Below are positions 11,257-20,690 of a DNA stretch of 64,000 bases, piece by piece. The notes below the pieces were generated by a model. That model worked only from the letters and a program-made list of their open reading frames with translations. It had not been told where the DNA came from and did not search any database. The number at the start of each line of letters is the position of its first letter. The first letter of the stretch is position 1. Position numbers and translations under genes: made by a program. Source of the DNA: an uncultured Acinetobacter sp. (GTDB lineage Bacteria > Pseudomonadota > Gammaproteobacteria > Pseudomonadales > Moraxellaceae); contig CAJYTY010000016.1 of NCBI GenBank assembly GCA_913777945.1, forward strand, positions 1 through 64,000. The letters run 5' to 3'.

Positions 11257-11958
11257 ATGAAAAAATTAGTGGTTTTTTCTGGTGCCGGTATGAGCGCCGA
11301 AAGTGGTATTCATACATTTCGAGATAGTGATGGACTGTGGGAAAATTACAAAATTGAAGATGTGGCAACGCCAGAAGCTTGGCAAAAAGATCCTGAACTT
11401 GTACAGCGTTTTTATAATGAACGGCGTAAAAATATTTTGAACGCGACGCCTAACTCGGCACATCTGGCGATTGCCGCTCTAGAGCATCAATTTGATGTGA
11501 ACGTGATTACTCAAAATATTGATGATCTGCACGAGCGTGCTGGCTCTAGCCGTGTTTTACATTTGCACGGCAATATTCGATTTGCCAAAACCAGTGGTCC
11601 AGATGCACAAATCACCCAAGAGCTATATCCTATTCGGGGCAGCGAATTAAAACTAGATCGAGATTACTGTAAAGACGGCTATCCACTTCGGCCACATGTG
11701 GTCTGGTTTGGTGAATCTGTACCTGCTTATCAAGATGCAATCCATCAAATTCGTCAAGCCGATATATTTATCGTGATTGGTTCAACCTTAAGCGTTTATC
11801 CGGTCGCAGGTTTAATCCACGAAATATCTGGCTCATGTGAAGCGTATTATATCGATCCGAAAGCCGACTATCATCGCGTTCCAAAGCAGTATCAGTTGCT
11901 CAAAATGACAGCATCTGAGGGTGTAAAAACACTATCCGAGACGTTAAAAAGTAAATAA
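11257..11958 (+). CDS. cobB: Sirtuin NAD-dependent protein deacylase
   Basis: 233 aa Sir2-family enzyme that removes acetyl or succinyl groups from lysines using NAD. Seen: FSGAGMSAESGIHTFR (NAD loop), TQNIDDLHERAGS, catalytic His in LHLHGNIRFA, RPHVVWFGE, and GSTLSVYPVAGL. The FYNERR segment carries the Tyr and Arg that mark class III desuccinylase-type sirtuins. The four zinc-binding cysteines of E. coli CobB are missing: the region between the catalytic His and RPHVVWFGE has a single Cys. Ribosome-binding site AAGGAG is strong. Confidence 0.9.
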   Translation: MKKLVVFSGAGMSAESGIHTFRDSDGLWENYKIEDVATPEAWQKDPELVQRFYNERRKNILNATPNSAHLAIAALEHQFDVNVITQNIDDLHERAGSSRVLHLHGNIRFAKTSGPDAQITQELYPIRGSELKLDRDYCKDGYPLRPHVVWFGESVPAYQDAIHQIRQADIFIVIGSTLSVYPVAGLIHEISGSCEAYYIDPKADYHRVPKQYQLLKMTASEGVKTLSETLKSK

Positions 11959-12344
11959 TTTGACCATTTTGGGTGCTTTTTATCCACACATCACCTTCAA
12001 TTTGTTCAATGCTTACACAATTGCTCACTTTTTAAGATACACAAAATTACAAAACTGCTTTGATTTTCATCCTTTCGATTTAAATATCATCATTTTTTGT
12101 ATTTAAATCCATCAAATGGCTTTTTATTTTTATTTTCGATAAATAATACATTGAATTTTATAGGTTATTAATTAATCTCTACACACAAGATATTTTTACA
12201 TAAAATTACATAATGTATACTTAAAGTTAACAGTTATTATTTTGGCATCCGTGTTTATATCTCAGCCTTATTTTTAGGCAACCAAATTATTATTTGGACT
12301 GGTTGAATTACACACGTAAAAGTACATAAGGATAGGTCCCATTC
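11959..12344. other. Leader/promoter region of putP, no gene seen
   Basis: 386 bp, very AT-rich, without an open frame or RNA gene that I can support. It presumably holds the putP promoter and binding sites for the proline-responsive regulator. No convincing terminator for cobB was seen. Confidence 0.5.
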
Positions 12345-13838
12345 ATGAATTCTATCAATCCAACCGTGATCACGTTTGTATTTTACATCGTGGCAATGGT
12401 CTGTATTGGTCTCTATGCGTATAGAGCCACAACTAATTTTTCAGACTACATTCTGGGCGGACGCAGCTTAGGAAGTTTTGTTACAGCATTGTCGGCTGGT
12501 GCATCAGACATGAGTGGTTGGTTACTCATGGGCTTACCAGGTGCGATTTACTTATCGGGTCTTTCCGAAGCATGGATCGCAATTGGTCTGATTATCGGCG
12601 CATGGTTAAACTGGTTGTTTGTCGCAGGCCGTTTACGCGTGCATACTGAGGTGCAATTTAACGCACTCACTCTCCCCGATTATTTTACCAATCGATTCAA
12701 TGATACGAAAAAATTACTTCGCATATCTTCTGCGCTGATCATTCTGATTTTCTTCTCGATTTACTGTGCTTCAGGCATGGTTGCAGGCGCACGCTTGTTC
12801 GAAACGATTTTTGGTATGGATTACACCATGGCGCTCTGGATCAGTGCGATTGCCACGATCAGTTACGTGTGTATTGGTGGCTTCCTTGCCATTAGCTGGA
12901 CCGATACGTTTCAAGCTGCCATGATGCTATTTGCTTTATTGCTCACGCCTATTTTTGCGTATTTAGCGATTGGAGACGGTCAGCAGCAATTTACGCAGCT
13001 CATTGAAACAGCTCGTCCACAAGCCATGAACATGTTCTCTGGTGTGAGTTTTATTGCCATGATTTCAGCAATGGCATGGGGCTTAGGCTATTTTGGGCAG
13101 CCGCATATCCTCGTTCGTTTTATGGCAGCAGACTCGGTCAAATCAATTCCAGCTGCACGTAGAATTGGTATGTCTTGGATGATTCTGTGCTTAGGTGGCG
13201 CTGTCGGAGCAGGATTTTTTGGTATTGCGTTCTTCCAAGGTCATCCTGAGCTTGCCGGAAATGTGAGTAAAAACTCTGAATTGGTATTTATGGAGCTTGC
13301 ACAGATTTTGTTTAATCCGTGGGTAGCCGGTATTGTGATGGCAGGTATTCTTTCTGCTGTGATGAGTACGTTGAGCTGTCAGCTTCTGGTCTGCTCGAGT
13401 ACCTTAACCGAAGATTTTTATAAGCCATTCTTTCGCAAAAATGCCTCTCAAAAAGAATTGGTCTGGGTTGGTCGCTTGATGGTTCTGGCGATTTCTGTAT
13501 TTGCAATCTGGTTGGCAAGCAACCCGGAAAGTAAAGTTTTGGGCCTTGTAGCGTACGCTTGGGCTGGCTTTGGTGCCGCGTTTGGTCCGTTAATTATTTT
13601 CTCGTTGTTCTGGAAACGCATGACTTTAAATGCTGCGGTTGCAGGTATGATTGTAGGCGCAGTGGTGGTGATTGGCTGGAAAAACCTATTTGCGTCAACG
13701 GGTATTTACGAGATTATTCCTGGTTTTGTCTTGGCTGCAATTACCATTGTGGTTGTGAGCCTCATGGGCAAACCACCAACACGTGAAGTTACGGATCGTT
13801 TTGAAGAAGCCGATCGTCTTTACCATAGCTCGAAATAA
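12345..13838 (+). CDS. putP: Sodium/proline symporter
   Basis: 497 aa sodium:solute symporter with 13 predicted membrane helices, the usual PutP size. Seen: LGGRSLGSFVTALSAGASDMSGWLLMGLPGA (conserved N-terminal Na+ site region) and WGLGYFGQPHILVRFMA (helix VI-VII proline/Na+ signature). It imports L-proline for the neighbouring PutA. The order putP (+), Lrp-type regulator (-), putA (+) places all three proline genes in 6 kb. It ends at a bidirectional terminator shared with the regulator. Confidence 0.95.
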   Translation: MNSINPTVITFVFYIVAMVCIGLYAYRATTNFSDYILGGRSLGSFVTALSAGASDMSGWLLMGLPGAIYLSGLSEAWIAIGLIIGAWLNWLFVAGRLRVHTEVQFNALTLPDYFTNRFNDTKKLLRISSALIILIFFSIYCASGMVAGARLFETIFGMDYTMALWISAIATISYVCIGGFLAISWTDTFQAAMMLFALLLTPIFAYLAIGDGQQQFTQLIETARPQAMNMFSGVSFIAMISAMAWGLGYFGQPHILVRFMAADSVKSIPAARRIGMSWMILCLGGAVGAGFFGIAFFQGHPELAGNVSKNSELVFMELAQILFNPWVAGIVMAGILSAVMSTLSCQLLVCSSTLTEDFYKPFFRKNASQKELVWVGRLMVLAISVFAIWLASNPESKVLGLVAYAWAGFGAAFGPLIIFSLFWKRMTLNAAVAGMIVGAVVVIGWKNLFASTGIYEIIPGFVLAAITIVVVSLMGKPPTREVTDRFEEADRLYHSSK

Positions 13839-13853
13839 TGCATCATATGATCT

Positions 13854-13882
13854 AAAAAAAGGGGCGTTATGCCCCTTTTTTT
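13854..13882. terminator. Bidirectional terminator containing a stop codon
   Basis: Perfect arms A7-GGGGC (13854-13865) / GCCCC-T7 (13871-13882), loop GTTAT. It serves putP on the plus strand and the Lrp-type regulator on the minus strand. The regulator stop codon TAA (13867-13869 complement) lies in the hairpin loop, so its last codons (KKGA) are encoded by the terminator stem. Confidence 0.92.
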
Positions 13883-14367
13883 GTAGTGCGCTTATTGAGC
13901 TTAATTCGAGAGGTTTCTTTGACCACTTGCATGACCGGATAACTTCGCGTTTCCTTGACCCCAGGCAATTGCCACAACGTTTGCCCAGCAAACTTTCGGT
14001 ATTCTTCCATATTGGCACTGCGAATTTTCATTAAGAAATCAAAACCGCCGCTGGTCATATGGCATTCAATAATTTCAGGATATTCCGATACAGCCTCAAT
14101 AAATTCGTCGAGTCCATTCGATGTGGTTTTATCGAGTAATACTTCCACAAACACTAAAAAACTCGCATTGAGCTTTTCTGGATTGAGTTTGGCTTGATAG
14201 CCCAGAATATAATTCTCCTTGGTTAGTTTCTGTACACGCGCCATGACCGCAGTAGGTGACAGACTGACTTCTTCTGCGAGTTTTATGTTTGAAATTCGAC
14301 CATCTTTTTGAAGAATATCGAGAATTTTCAGATCAACCCGATCTAATGTTGAAATTGCCCCATCCAT
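13867..14367 (-). CDS. Lrp/AsnC-family regulator, probable PutR
   Basis: 166 aa from the ATG at 14367 (MDGAIS); the longer frame begins with TTG at 14394. N-terminal AsnC-type helix-turn-helix (LDRVDLKILDILQKDGRISNIKLAEEVSLSPTAVMARVQKL) and C-terminal RAM effector domain (VFVEVLLDKTT ... ECHMTSGGFDFLMKI). It is divergent from putA, and PutA here lacks its own DNA-binding domain, so this protein is the likely proline-responsive regulator of putA and perhaps putP. The coding end overlaps the shared terminator. Confidence 0.88.
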   Translation of the reverse strand: MDGAISTLDRVDLKILDILQKDGRISNIKLAEEVSLSPTAVMARVQKLTKENYILGYQAKLNPEKLNASFLVFVEVLLDKTTSNGLDEFIEAVSEYPEIIECHMTSGGFDFLMKIRSANMEEYRKFAGQTLWQLPGVKETRSYPVMQVVKETSRIKLNKRTTKKGA

Positions 14368-14438
14368 ACAAAATTTTTCCCTAAAAAATGCCAAGAATAT
14401 AGCGAGTTATTCGGTAATTATTCTGTAATCATAAATTA

Positions 14439-14454
14439 TCTAAACCTCTTTAGA
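14439..14454. promoter_or_regulatory. Inverted repeat in the regulator-putA promoter
   Basis: Perfect dyad TCTAAA (14439-14444) / TTTAGA (14449-14454), spacer CCTC, between the divergent regulator and putA starts, 34 bp before the putA ATG. Lrp-family proteins bind AT-rich dyads of this size, so it is a candidate operator. Confidence 0.4.
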
Positions 14455-14488
14455 CAATATCCTTTAGAGATCGTCATTGGAATTTGAC

Positions 14489-17400
14489 ATGAACATGATG
14501 GACAGCAACCCGAAAATGCATGAAGCACAACCTAACTTTGGTTACATCACGGAATTTAAACAAAAAACCGAGCTGGAAGAACGAATTAACAGTGCTTGGC
14601 GCCGTGCAGAACCAGAAGTCGTCGAAACCTTATTGAATGCCGCGACAATTTCAGATGAATTGAATCATCAGATTCACGAAGTTGCATTTAATCTGGCCAA
14701 CTCATTACGTGAGCGTAAGAGTTCTGCTGGTAAGGCAGGCATTGTGCAAGGTTTATTGCAGGAATTTTCGCTGTCCTCGCAAGAAGGAATTGCACTCATG
14801 TGCTTGGCAGAAGCACTTTTGCGCATTCCTGATAAAGCAACACGTGACTTATTGATTCGTGACAAAATCAATCAAGGTAACTGGAAAGACCATGTGGGCC
14901 AAAGTAGCCTGATGTTTGTCAATGCAGCAGCTTGGGGCTTAATGCTGACCGGTAAGCTGATGGAAACGCCTAAACAAGGAAGTTTATCGGGCTTGCTCAC
15001 CTCGATCATTGCTCGCAGTGGTCGTGGTGTCATTCGTAAAGCAGTTGACGTGGCGATGCGCATGATGGGCGAACAGTTCGTGACTGGTGAAACCATTGAA
15101 GAAGCACTGAATCATGCTAAACCGCTTGAACACAAAGGCTTTCGCTATTCATACGACATGCTGGGCGAAGCTGCCCTCACCGATCATGATGCTGCACGTT
15201 ATTTTAACGATTACACACAAGCCATTCATGCGATCGGCAAAGCCGCTCAAGGTAAGGGCGTATATGATGGGCCAGGAATTTCGATTAAGTTATCTGCACT
15301 GCACCCTCGTTATCAACGTGCTCAAATTGCACGTGTACATGATGAGCTTTATGGAAAAGTCTTTGAACTGGCACAACTGGCGAAACGCTATGACATTGGA
15401 CTCAACATTGATGCAGAAGAAGCCGATCGTCTTGAAATCTCACTCGAACTTTTAGAACGATTGTGCTTTGAGCCAGAACTTGCAGGCTGGAAAGGTATTG
15501 GGTTTGTCATTCAGGCTTACCAAAAACGTTGTTTCTACGTGGTCGATTACGTGATTGATCTGGCCAAACGTAGCCAGAAACGTCTGATGATTCGTTTGGT
15601 AAAAGGTGCTTATTGGGACAGCGAAATCAAAAAAGCCCAAATCGACGGGATGAGCGACTACCCTGTATTCACACGTAAGGTTCACACCGATTTATCATAT
15701 ATTGCGTGTGCCAAAAAATTGCTGGACGCACCAGCCTATATTTATCCGCAATTTGCAACACACAATGCACAGTCATTAGCCACCATTTACCATCTGGCAG
15801 ACCCGAGCAAGTATTATGCAGGTCAGTATGAGTTCCAATGCTTACATGGCATGGGAGAGCCGCTATACGAGCAAGTCGTAGGTTCGCGTAGCGACAATAA
15901 ACTCGGTATTCCATGTCGTATTTATGCACCAGTGGGTAACCATGAAACCTTACTCGCCTACTTGGTACGCCGCTTGCTCGAGAATGGTGCCAATACCTCT
16001 TTTGTTAACCGTATTGCCGATCAAAACCTAAAAATCGAAGCATTGATTCAATCACCATTTGATGAAATTCATGCCACTGCCAAACGTGAACAACACATTG
16101 GTCTCAAACATCCTGCTATTGCACTACCATATGCATTATATGGCGATGCACGTCAGAATTCGAAAGGCTTTGATCTTGCCGATGACAGCAGCCTGATCGC
16201 CTTAAATGAAACGGCACAGGCATTGCAGCATCAGGTGTGGAACAGTCAGCCCTTGCTTGCAGATGCATCGCTTGAGTTTGACGTTACATCACGGGCCATT
16301 TTAAACCCTGCTGTTCATGCAGACTTGGTCGGTTATGTACAAGAAGCAACTGAAACACATGTTGAGATTGCTTTACAGGCAGCAATACAAGCACAAATCG
16401 GTTGGTCAGGCACCCATAAAAGTGAACGCGCAGCAGCATTAAAGCGTGCAGCAGACTTAATGGAAGACCGCATGCAGGCGCTCATGATCCTTTTATGTCG
16501 TGAAGCCGGTAAAACGTATGCCAATGCGATTGCCGAGGTACGTGAAGCCGTCGATTTTCTACGTTACTACGCGACTCAGATCGAGAGCATCAATGAATCT
16601 ACAACGATTCGCCCACTTGGCACAGTGCTCTGTATTAGCCCTTGGAACTTCCCTTTAGCAATTTTTTCAGGTCAGATTGCAGCTGCCTTGGTGGCTGGTA
16701 ACTGTGTCATTGCAAAACCTGCCGAGCAAACGCCTTTAATTGCTGCTGAAGCAGTGCGCATCTTGCATGAAGCGGGTGTTCCACGTGCTGTACTGCAACT
16801 ATTGCCAGGGCGTGGTGAAACGGTTGGTGCTAAGCTTAGTTCAGATGATCGTGTTCAGGGCATCATGTTTACCGGTTCGACCGAAGTCGCGAAAATTTTG
16901 CAAAAGACAGTTGCCAAACGCGTTTCACCGACTGGCGAGCCTATTCCGCTGATTGCGGAAACGGGCGGTCAAAATGCGATGATTGTCGATTCATCGGCCT
17001 TAACCGAACAGGTGGTGCTAGATGTCGTCAACTCGGCATTTGACAGCGCCGGCCAGCGCTGCTCTGCACTTCGTATTTTATGTGTGCAAGAAGACAACGC
17101 TAAAGTGTTAATTGACATGCTCAAAGGTGCGATGCAACAACTTTTGGTGGGTAATCCGTTTATTTTGAAAACGGATATTGGCCCTGTGATTGATGGCGAA
17201 GCCAAACAAACCATCGATCAGCATATCCAAAAAATGCGCAGTAAAGGCTATCCGGTTCATCAGCTTGCTTTAAATCAAGATGCCAAAAGCCAATTGGTGC
17301 TACAAAACGGAACGTTCGTACTGCCAACCCTAATTGAACTTCCAAATCTCGATGATTTAGAACGCGAAGTATTTGGTCCGGTATTACACGTTATTACCTA

Positions 17401-18256
17401 TAAGCATGGCGAAATTCAGGCTTTACTTGAGCGGATCAACGCCAAGGGCTATGGTTTAACCATGGGACTGCACACTCGAATTGATGAAACAATCAATACC
17501 GTGGTGGAACATGCAGAAGTCGGCAACCTATACATCAACCGTAATATCGTAGGTGCTGTGGTGGGGGTACAACCTTTTGGCGGAGAAGGCTTATCGGGTA
17601 CTGGGCCTAAAGCCGGTGGTCCGCTTTATGTATACCGCTTGATGAATAGCTGTTCAGAAAAAAGCTTAAATGTGCCTTTTGGTGTGCAGCCAGACCATCA
17701 TATTCGCGCTGAACGTCCAAAACTGTTTAATGAGCTGCTGAGTTGGGCTAAACAGCATTTAACTGAAGCGAACTTCCCTGCAATTGATACAGTTAGCGTA
17801 GGGCAAGCGTTTGATTTGCAAGGCCCGACTGGCGAAATCAACCGCTATATGATGCTACCGCGCAAGCGTGTTTTGACGGTTGCAACGAATCATGTCGATG
17901 TCGTGCATCAAATGCTCGCGATTTTTGCAGTACAAAGCGAAGTGGCCATTTTGCAAGGTCACAGTTTTATGCAAAGTTATGGTTCAAAATTGCCTCAAGC
18001 GATTCGTCAGGCAATTATTGAAATTGGTCATGTCGAGCATGGGGATTTCGATGCTGTCTTGCATCATGGTACTGCCGATCAACTGGAAAAATTGCAAACA
18101 CAAGTTGCAGCACGTCAAGGAGCTATTGTGGGCATTACGCATATGCAAGATTCAAGTGTCCGTATCCCACTTGAGCGACTCTTGATTGAACATGCAACCA
18201 GTATTAACACGGCTGCTGCTGGAGGTAATGCCAGCTTAATGACCATTTCGGAATAG
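14489..18256 (+). CDS. putA: Bifunctional proline/P5C dehydrogenase, type B
   Basis: 1255 aa from the ATG at 14489 (GGAA 6 nt upstream). It converts proline to glutamate in two channelled steps. The FAD proline dehydrogenase barrel spans about residues 100-560 (GISIKLSALHPRY, MIRLVKGAYWDSEIK, ATHNAQ). The NAD P5C dehydrogenase domain spans about 610-1085, with LCISPWNFPLAIFSGQIAAAL, FTGST, catalytic Glu in IAETGGQNA and catalytic Cys (about 858) in SAGQRCSALR. A C-terminal domain of about 170 residues follows. The N-terminal ribbon-helix-helix repressor domain of E. coli PutA is absent, making this the type B architecture, with regulation left to a separate protein. Ends at a strong terminator. 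Confidence 0.95.
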   Translation: MNMMDSNPKMHEAQPNFGYITEFKQKTELEERINSAWRRAEPEVVETLLNAATISDELNHQIHEVAFNLANSLRERKSSAGKAGIVQGLLQEFSLSSQEGIALMCLAEALLRIPDKATRDLLIRDKINQGNWKDHVGQSSLMFVNAAAWGLMLTGKLMETPKQGSLSGLLTSIIARSGRGVIRKAVDVAMRMMGEQFVTGETIEEALNHAKPLEHKGFRYSYDMLGEAALTDHDAARYFNDYTQAIHAIGKAAQGKGVYDGPGISIKLSALHPRYQRAQIARVHDELYGKVFELAQLAKRYDIGLNIDAEEADRLEISLELLERLCFEPELAGWKGIGFVIQAYQKRCFYVVDYVIDLAKRSQKRLMIRLVKGAYWDSEIKKAQIDGMSDYPVFTRKVHTDLSYIACAKKLLDAPAYIYPQFATHNAQSLATIYHLADPSKYYAGQYEFQCLHGMGEPLYEQVVGSRSDNKLGIPCRIYAPVGNHETLLAYLVRRLLENGANTSFVNRIADQNLKIEALIQSPFDEIHATAKREQHIGLKHPAIALPYALYGDARQNSKGFDLADDSSLIALNETAQALQHQVWNSQPLLADASLEFDVTSRAILNPAVHADLVGYVQEATETHVEIALQAAIQAQIGWSGTHKSERAAALKRAADLMEDRMQALMILLCREAGKTYANAIAEVREAVDFLRYYATQIESINESTTIRPLGTVLCISPWNFPLAIFSGQIAAALVAGNCVIAKPAEQTPLIAAEAVRILHEAGVPRAVLQLLPGRGETVGAKLSSDDRVQGIMFTGSTEVAKILQKTVAKRVSPTGEPIPLIAETGGQNAMIVDSSALTEQVVLDVVNSAFDSAGQRCSALRILCVQEDNAKVLIDMLKGAMQQLLVGNPFILKTDIGPVIDGEAKQTIDQHIQKMRSKGYPVHQLALNQDAKSQLVLQNGTFVLPTLIELPNLDDLEREVFGPVLHVITYKHGEIQALLERINAKGYGLTMGLHTRIDETINTVVEHAEVGNLYINRNIVGAVVGVQPFGGEGLSGTGPKAGGPLYVYRLMNSCSEKSLNVPFGVQPDHHIRAERPKLFNELLSWAKQHLTEANFPAIDTVSVGQAFDLQGPTGEINRYMMLPRKRVLTVATNHVDVVHQMLAIFAVQSEVAILQGHSFMQSYGSKLPQAIRQAIIEIGHVEHGDFDAVLHHGTADQLEKLQTQVAARQGAIVGITHMQDSSVRIPLERLLIEHATSINTAAAGGNASLMTISE

Positions 18257-18286
18257 ATGATTATTTCGAAATAAAGGTCTTTTCAC

Positions 18287-18324
18287 AAAAAGCACGCCAA
18301 GTGAGAAACATGGCGTGCTTTTTT
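18287..18324 (+). terminator. Terminator of putA
   Basis: Perfect 13-bp stem AAAAAGCACGCCA (18287-18299) / TGGCGTGCTTTTT (18311-18323) with an 11-nt loop and T tract, 30 bp after the putA stop. Confidence 0.92.
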
Positions 18325-18442
18325 ACATTGAGCGCATTAAAAATATTATGGCTGTGCTTAAAGCCATGATAAGTTTTCTCCCTGATAGTTGCTTTTTTTG
18401 CTACTATTTGCGCTTTGACGATTCTTGTTATTTTTCATATTT

Positions 18443-19528
18443 ATGTCTCAAACGTATCAGCAACAGCTTCAAGATAAAATTGAACGAATCACCCGCCAAT
18501 TTCAGGAATTTAATGCGCCAACATTGGAAGTATTTGACTCGCCAGAGCAAAATTTTCGTATGCGTGCCGAGTTTCGTATCTGGCATACCGAAAATGATTT
18601 GTTCTATGCCATGTTTGAACGCGCAGACGAAGGCAAAAATAAATCTGTGGTACGTGTTGATACGTTTCCAATTGCTGATCAAAGCATTAATGCACTCATG
18701 CCTGTTTTACTGGCAGAGCTCAAGGCGAATGCTGTGCTATCACAACGTATTTTTGAAGTCGATTTTTTGGCGACACTGAGTGGTGAAATGCTGGTTACGC
18801 TGATTTATCATCGTAAACTAGACGCTGACTGGGAAGCTGCGGCCAAAGCACTGGCAGATCGACTCAATATCAAGATCATGGGACGTAGCCGTGGTCAGAA
18901 AGTCATTATCGGTGATGACTATGTGGTAGAGCAATTACAGGTTCATGGCCGCACTTTTAAATACAAACAAATCGAAAGTAGCTTTACCCAGCCAAATGCC
19001 ATTGTTTGTCAAAAGATGCTCACTTGGGCCTGCGATACCATTCAGGGTGAAAATCAGGATTTGCTTGAACTTTATTGCGGAAACGGTAATTTTACCTTGC
19101 CGCTTTCATTACATTTCAATCGTGTGTTGGCCACTGAGCTTGCAAAAAGTTCTGTTTATGCTGCGCAGTGGAACATTGCACAAAACCAGATTAATAACAT
19201 CCAAATTGCCCGACTTTCGGCTGAAGAGTTTACTGAAGCCTATCGCGGTGAACGTAGTTTCAGACGCCTACAAGAAGCGCAAATCGAGCTTGATGGCTAT
19301 CAATTTGATACGGTTTTTGTCGATCCACCACGCGCCGGAATTGATGATGAGACCCTAAAACTTCTGCAAGGTTTTGAGCGTATTTTATATATCTCGTGTA
19401 ATCCGGATACCTTATACGACAACTTAAAAACCCTGACTCAAACACATCGAATTAGCCGCTTCGCTTTGTTTGATCAATTCCCGTTTACCCATCATGTTGA
19501 ATCGGGTGTATTACTCGAAAGAATTTAA
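18443..19528 (+). CDS. trmA: tRNA (uracil-54-C5)-methyltransferase
   Basis: 361 aa from the ATG at 18443 (MSQTYQQ), matching the family start. Makes 5-methyluridine at tRNA position 54. Motifs: [17 protein letters not shown]-binding [35 protein letters not shown] with the catalytic Cys, and HVESGVLL with the general base Glu. Length is typical for TrmA and shorter than RlmD, and the iron-sulfur cysteines of RlmD are absent. Monocistronic, ended by the hairpin at 19556. Confidence 0.95.
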   Translation: MSQTYQQQLQDKIERITRQFQEFNAPTLEVFDSPEQNFRMRAEFRIWHTENDLFYAMFERADEGKNKSVVRVDTFPIADQSINALMPVLLAELKANAVLSQRIFEVDFLATLSGEMLVTLIYHRKLDADWEAAAKALADRLNIKIMGRSRGQKVIIGDDYVVEQLQVHGRTFKYKQIESSFTQPNAIVCQKMLTWACDTIQGENQDLLELYCGNGNFTLPLSLHFNRVLATELAKSSVYAAQWNIAQNQINNIQIARLSAEEFTEAYRGERSFRRLQEAQIELDGYQFDTVFVDPPRAGIDDETLKLLQGFERILYISCNPDTLYDNLKTLTQTHRISRFALFDQFPFTHHVESGVLLERI

Positions 19529-19555
19529 ACAATTTATTGCATTGTAAAGAATAAT

Positions 19556-19586
19556 GAATAGGTTATAGATGTAACCTATTCTTCTT
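19556..19586 (+). terminator. Terminator of trmA
   Basis: Perfect 10-bp stem GAATAGGTTA (19556-19565) / TAACCTATTC (19572-19581) with a 6-nt loop and a T-rich tail. Confidence 0.75.
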
Positions 19587-19779
19587 TAATCATTTTTTAT
19601 AGTTAAAAATCAAATTAAATCAAAGATCAAGCCCCTAGCCTTGTCATAATTTCGTTAAATTTTAAATTTATCATCGGAAAATTTAGAGTTTGATTGTTGC
19701 TTTTATCACTTTGGTCATCTTGTATTTTTATTTAATTTGGCTATATTTCGAGCTATGTTAAGTTGATTATGAAGGCTCT

Positions 19780-20007
19780 ATGAGTTTTTGGCATAAACTG
19801 TTCTCATCAGATGAGATCAATAACGAGCATAAAAACCAAATTGCTTGTGTTGAAAACGATTGTTCTTGCAAAACAAACGAGCAGCTCGTTGCTGCTTTGG
19901 CAAAAGCAACTGATGAAGATATCATCAAAGGAATTAAAAAGGTTTTGGTGTCCCGCGGTTACAGCCGTAAAGAGTTGAATGAAATAAATCATCGTCCGGT
20001 GCAATAG
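19780..20007 (+). CDS. Small hypothetical protein, two Cys
   Basis: 75 aa. Contains CVENDCSC near residue 25 and a helical C-terminal half (LVAALAKATDEDIIKGIKKVLVSRGYSRKELNEI). The three close cysteines could bind a metal. Clear gene boundaries: about 250 bp of noncoding sequence upstream and a strong terminator 34 bp downstream. I do not recognise the family; it looks like a genus-restricted small protein. Confidence 0.6.
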   Translation: MSFWHKLFSSDEINNEHKNQIACVENDCSCKTNEQLVAALAKATDEDIIKGIKKVLVSRGYSRKELNEINHRPVQ

Positions 20008-20040
20008 CCATTTTACCTGTGTAAATTGATTGCATGATCC

Positions 20041-20079
20041 AAAAAAGCTGATATCTAAACAGATGTCAGCTTTTTTGTT
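20041..20079 (+). terminator. Terminator of the 75-aa gene
   Basis: Long stem: AAAAAAGCTGA (20041-20051) / TCAGCTTTTTT (20066-20076), extended inward by TATCT/AGATG with one G-T pair to a 4-nt loop AAAC, followed by T-rich sequence. Confidence 0.9.
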
Positions 20080-20192
20080 TTCTAGGCGTTTGTTTAATGA
20101 TTTTAAAATATACAAGCTCATCAAAGCCGACTTGACTTCATGCGCAGGGTCACGTAGAAATCACTCACTTTGTTCATGTTTATGGATCTTTA

Positions 20193-20411
20193 ATGGCTAA
20201 ACGTAAATACCCGAAAGAACTTTTTTCTGTACGCAGAATTGATCGCGAATGGTGGGTTGTGCAACAAGTAGATCCAACAGTAGCAGTAAAAAAAGTAGAG
20301 AAAACCCAGACACGCTGTGTCGCAAATCAATATGCCGATGATTATGTCGAGAAGTATTATGTCGACTTGTATCTGAAGCAGCAAATGCAAGCTGCATCTA
20401 AACCACATTAA
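20193..20411 (+). CDS. Small basic hypothetical protein
   Basis: 72 aa, begins MAKRKYPKELFSVRRID, rich in Lys, Arg, Val and Tyr, with no signal peptide or membrane helix. A terminator begins 6 bp after the stop, which supports it as a real expressed gene. No recognisable domain; function unknown. Confidence 0.55.
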   Translation: MAKRKYPKELFSVRRIDREWWVVQQVDPTVAVKKVEKTQTRCVANQYADDYVEKYYVDLYLKQQMQAASKPH

Positions 20412-20417
20412 AATAAA

Positions 20418-20445
20418 AAAACCCATAGCACTGGCTATGGGTTTT
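20418..20445 (+). terminator. Terminator of the 72-aa gene
   Basis: AAAACCCATAGC (20418-20429) / GCTATGGGTTTT (20434-20445), perfect 12-bp stem with loop ACTG. Confidence 0.9.
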
Positions 20446-20690
20446 GAGGATCACGCTGTAATACTACCTCTGGTAGTGATGATTATTATTGTTTTATTGA
20501 AGAGCCTTCTCGAACTCTTCGGAAATCATCATATAACAAAAAAACAATAAACGCAAACAATTCTCATTATCAAATTCAAATTATTTTATCTTTTTTATTG
20601 ATCAAGGAATTGTTTACTTTAAGATAAGGTACGTTTTTATTCTAAAAAACATCTTCCACTCAACGATTTTAGAGATGAGTACAATATTTC

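Noticed and set aside
20463..20477. ACTACC / GGTAGT small hairpin after the 72-aa gene
   Set aside because: Only 6 bp with a 3-nt loop, just after a far better terminator.
20555..20573. Fur-box-like GATAATGAGAATTG on the minus strand upstream of uppP
   Set aside because: Matches only about two thirds of the 19-bp consensus in an AT-rich leader, and uppP is not an expected iron-regulated gene.
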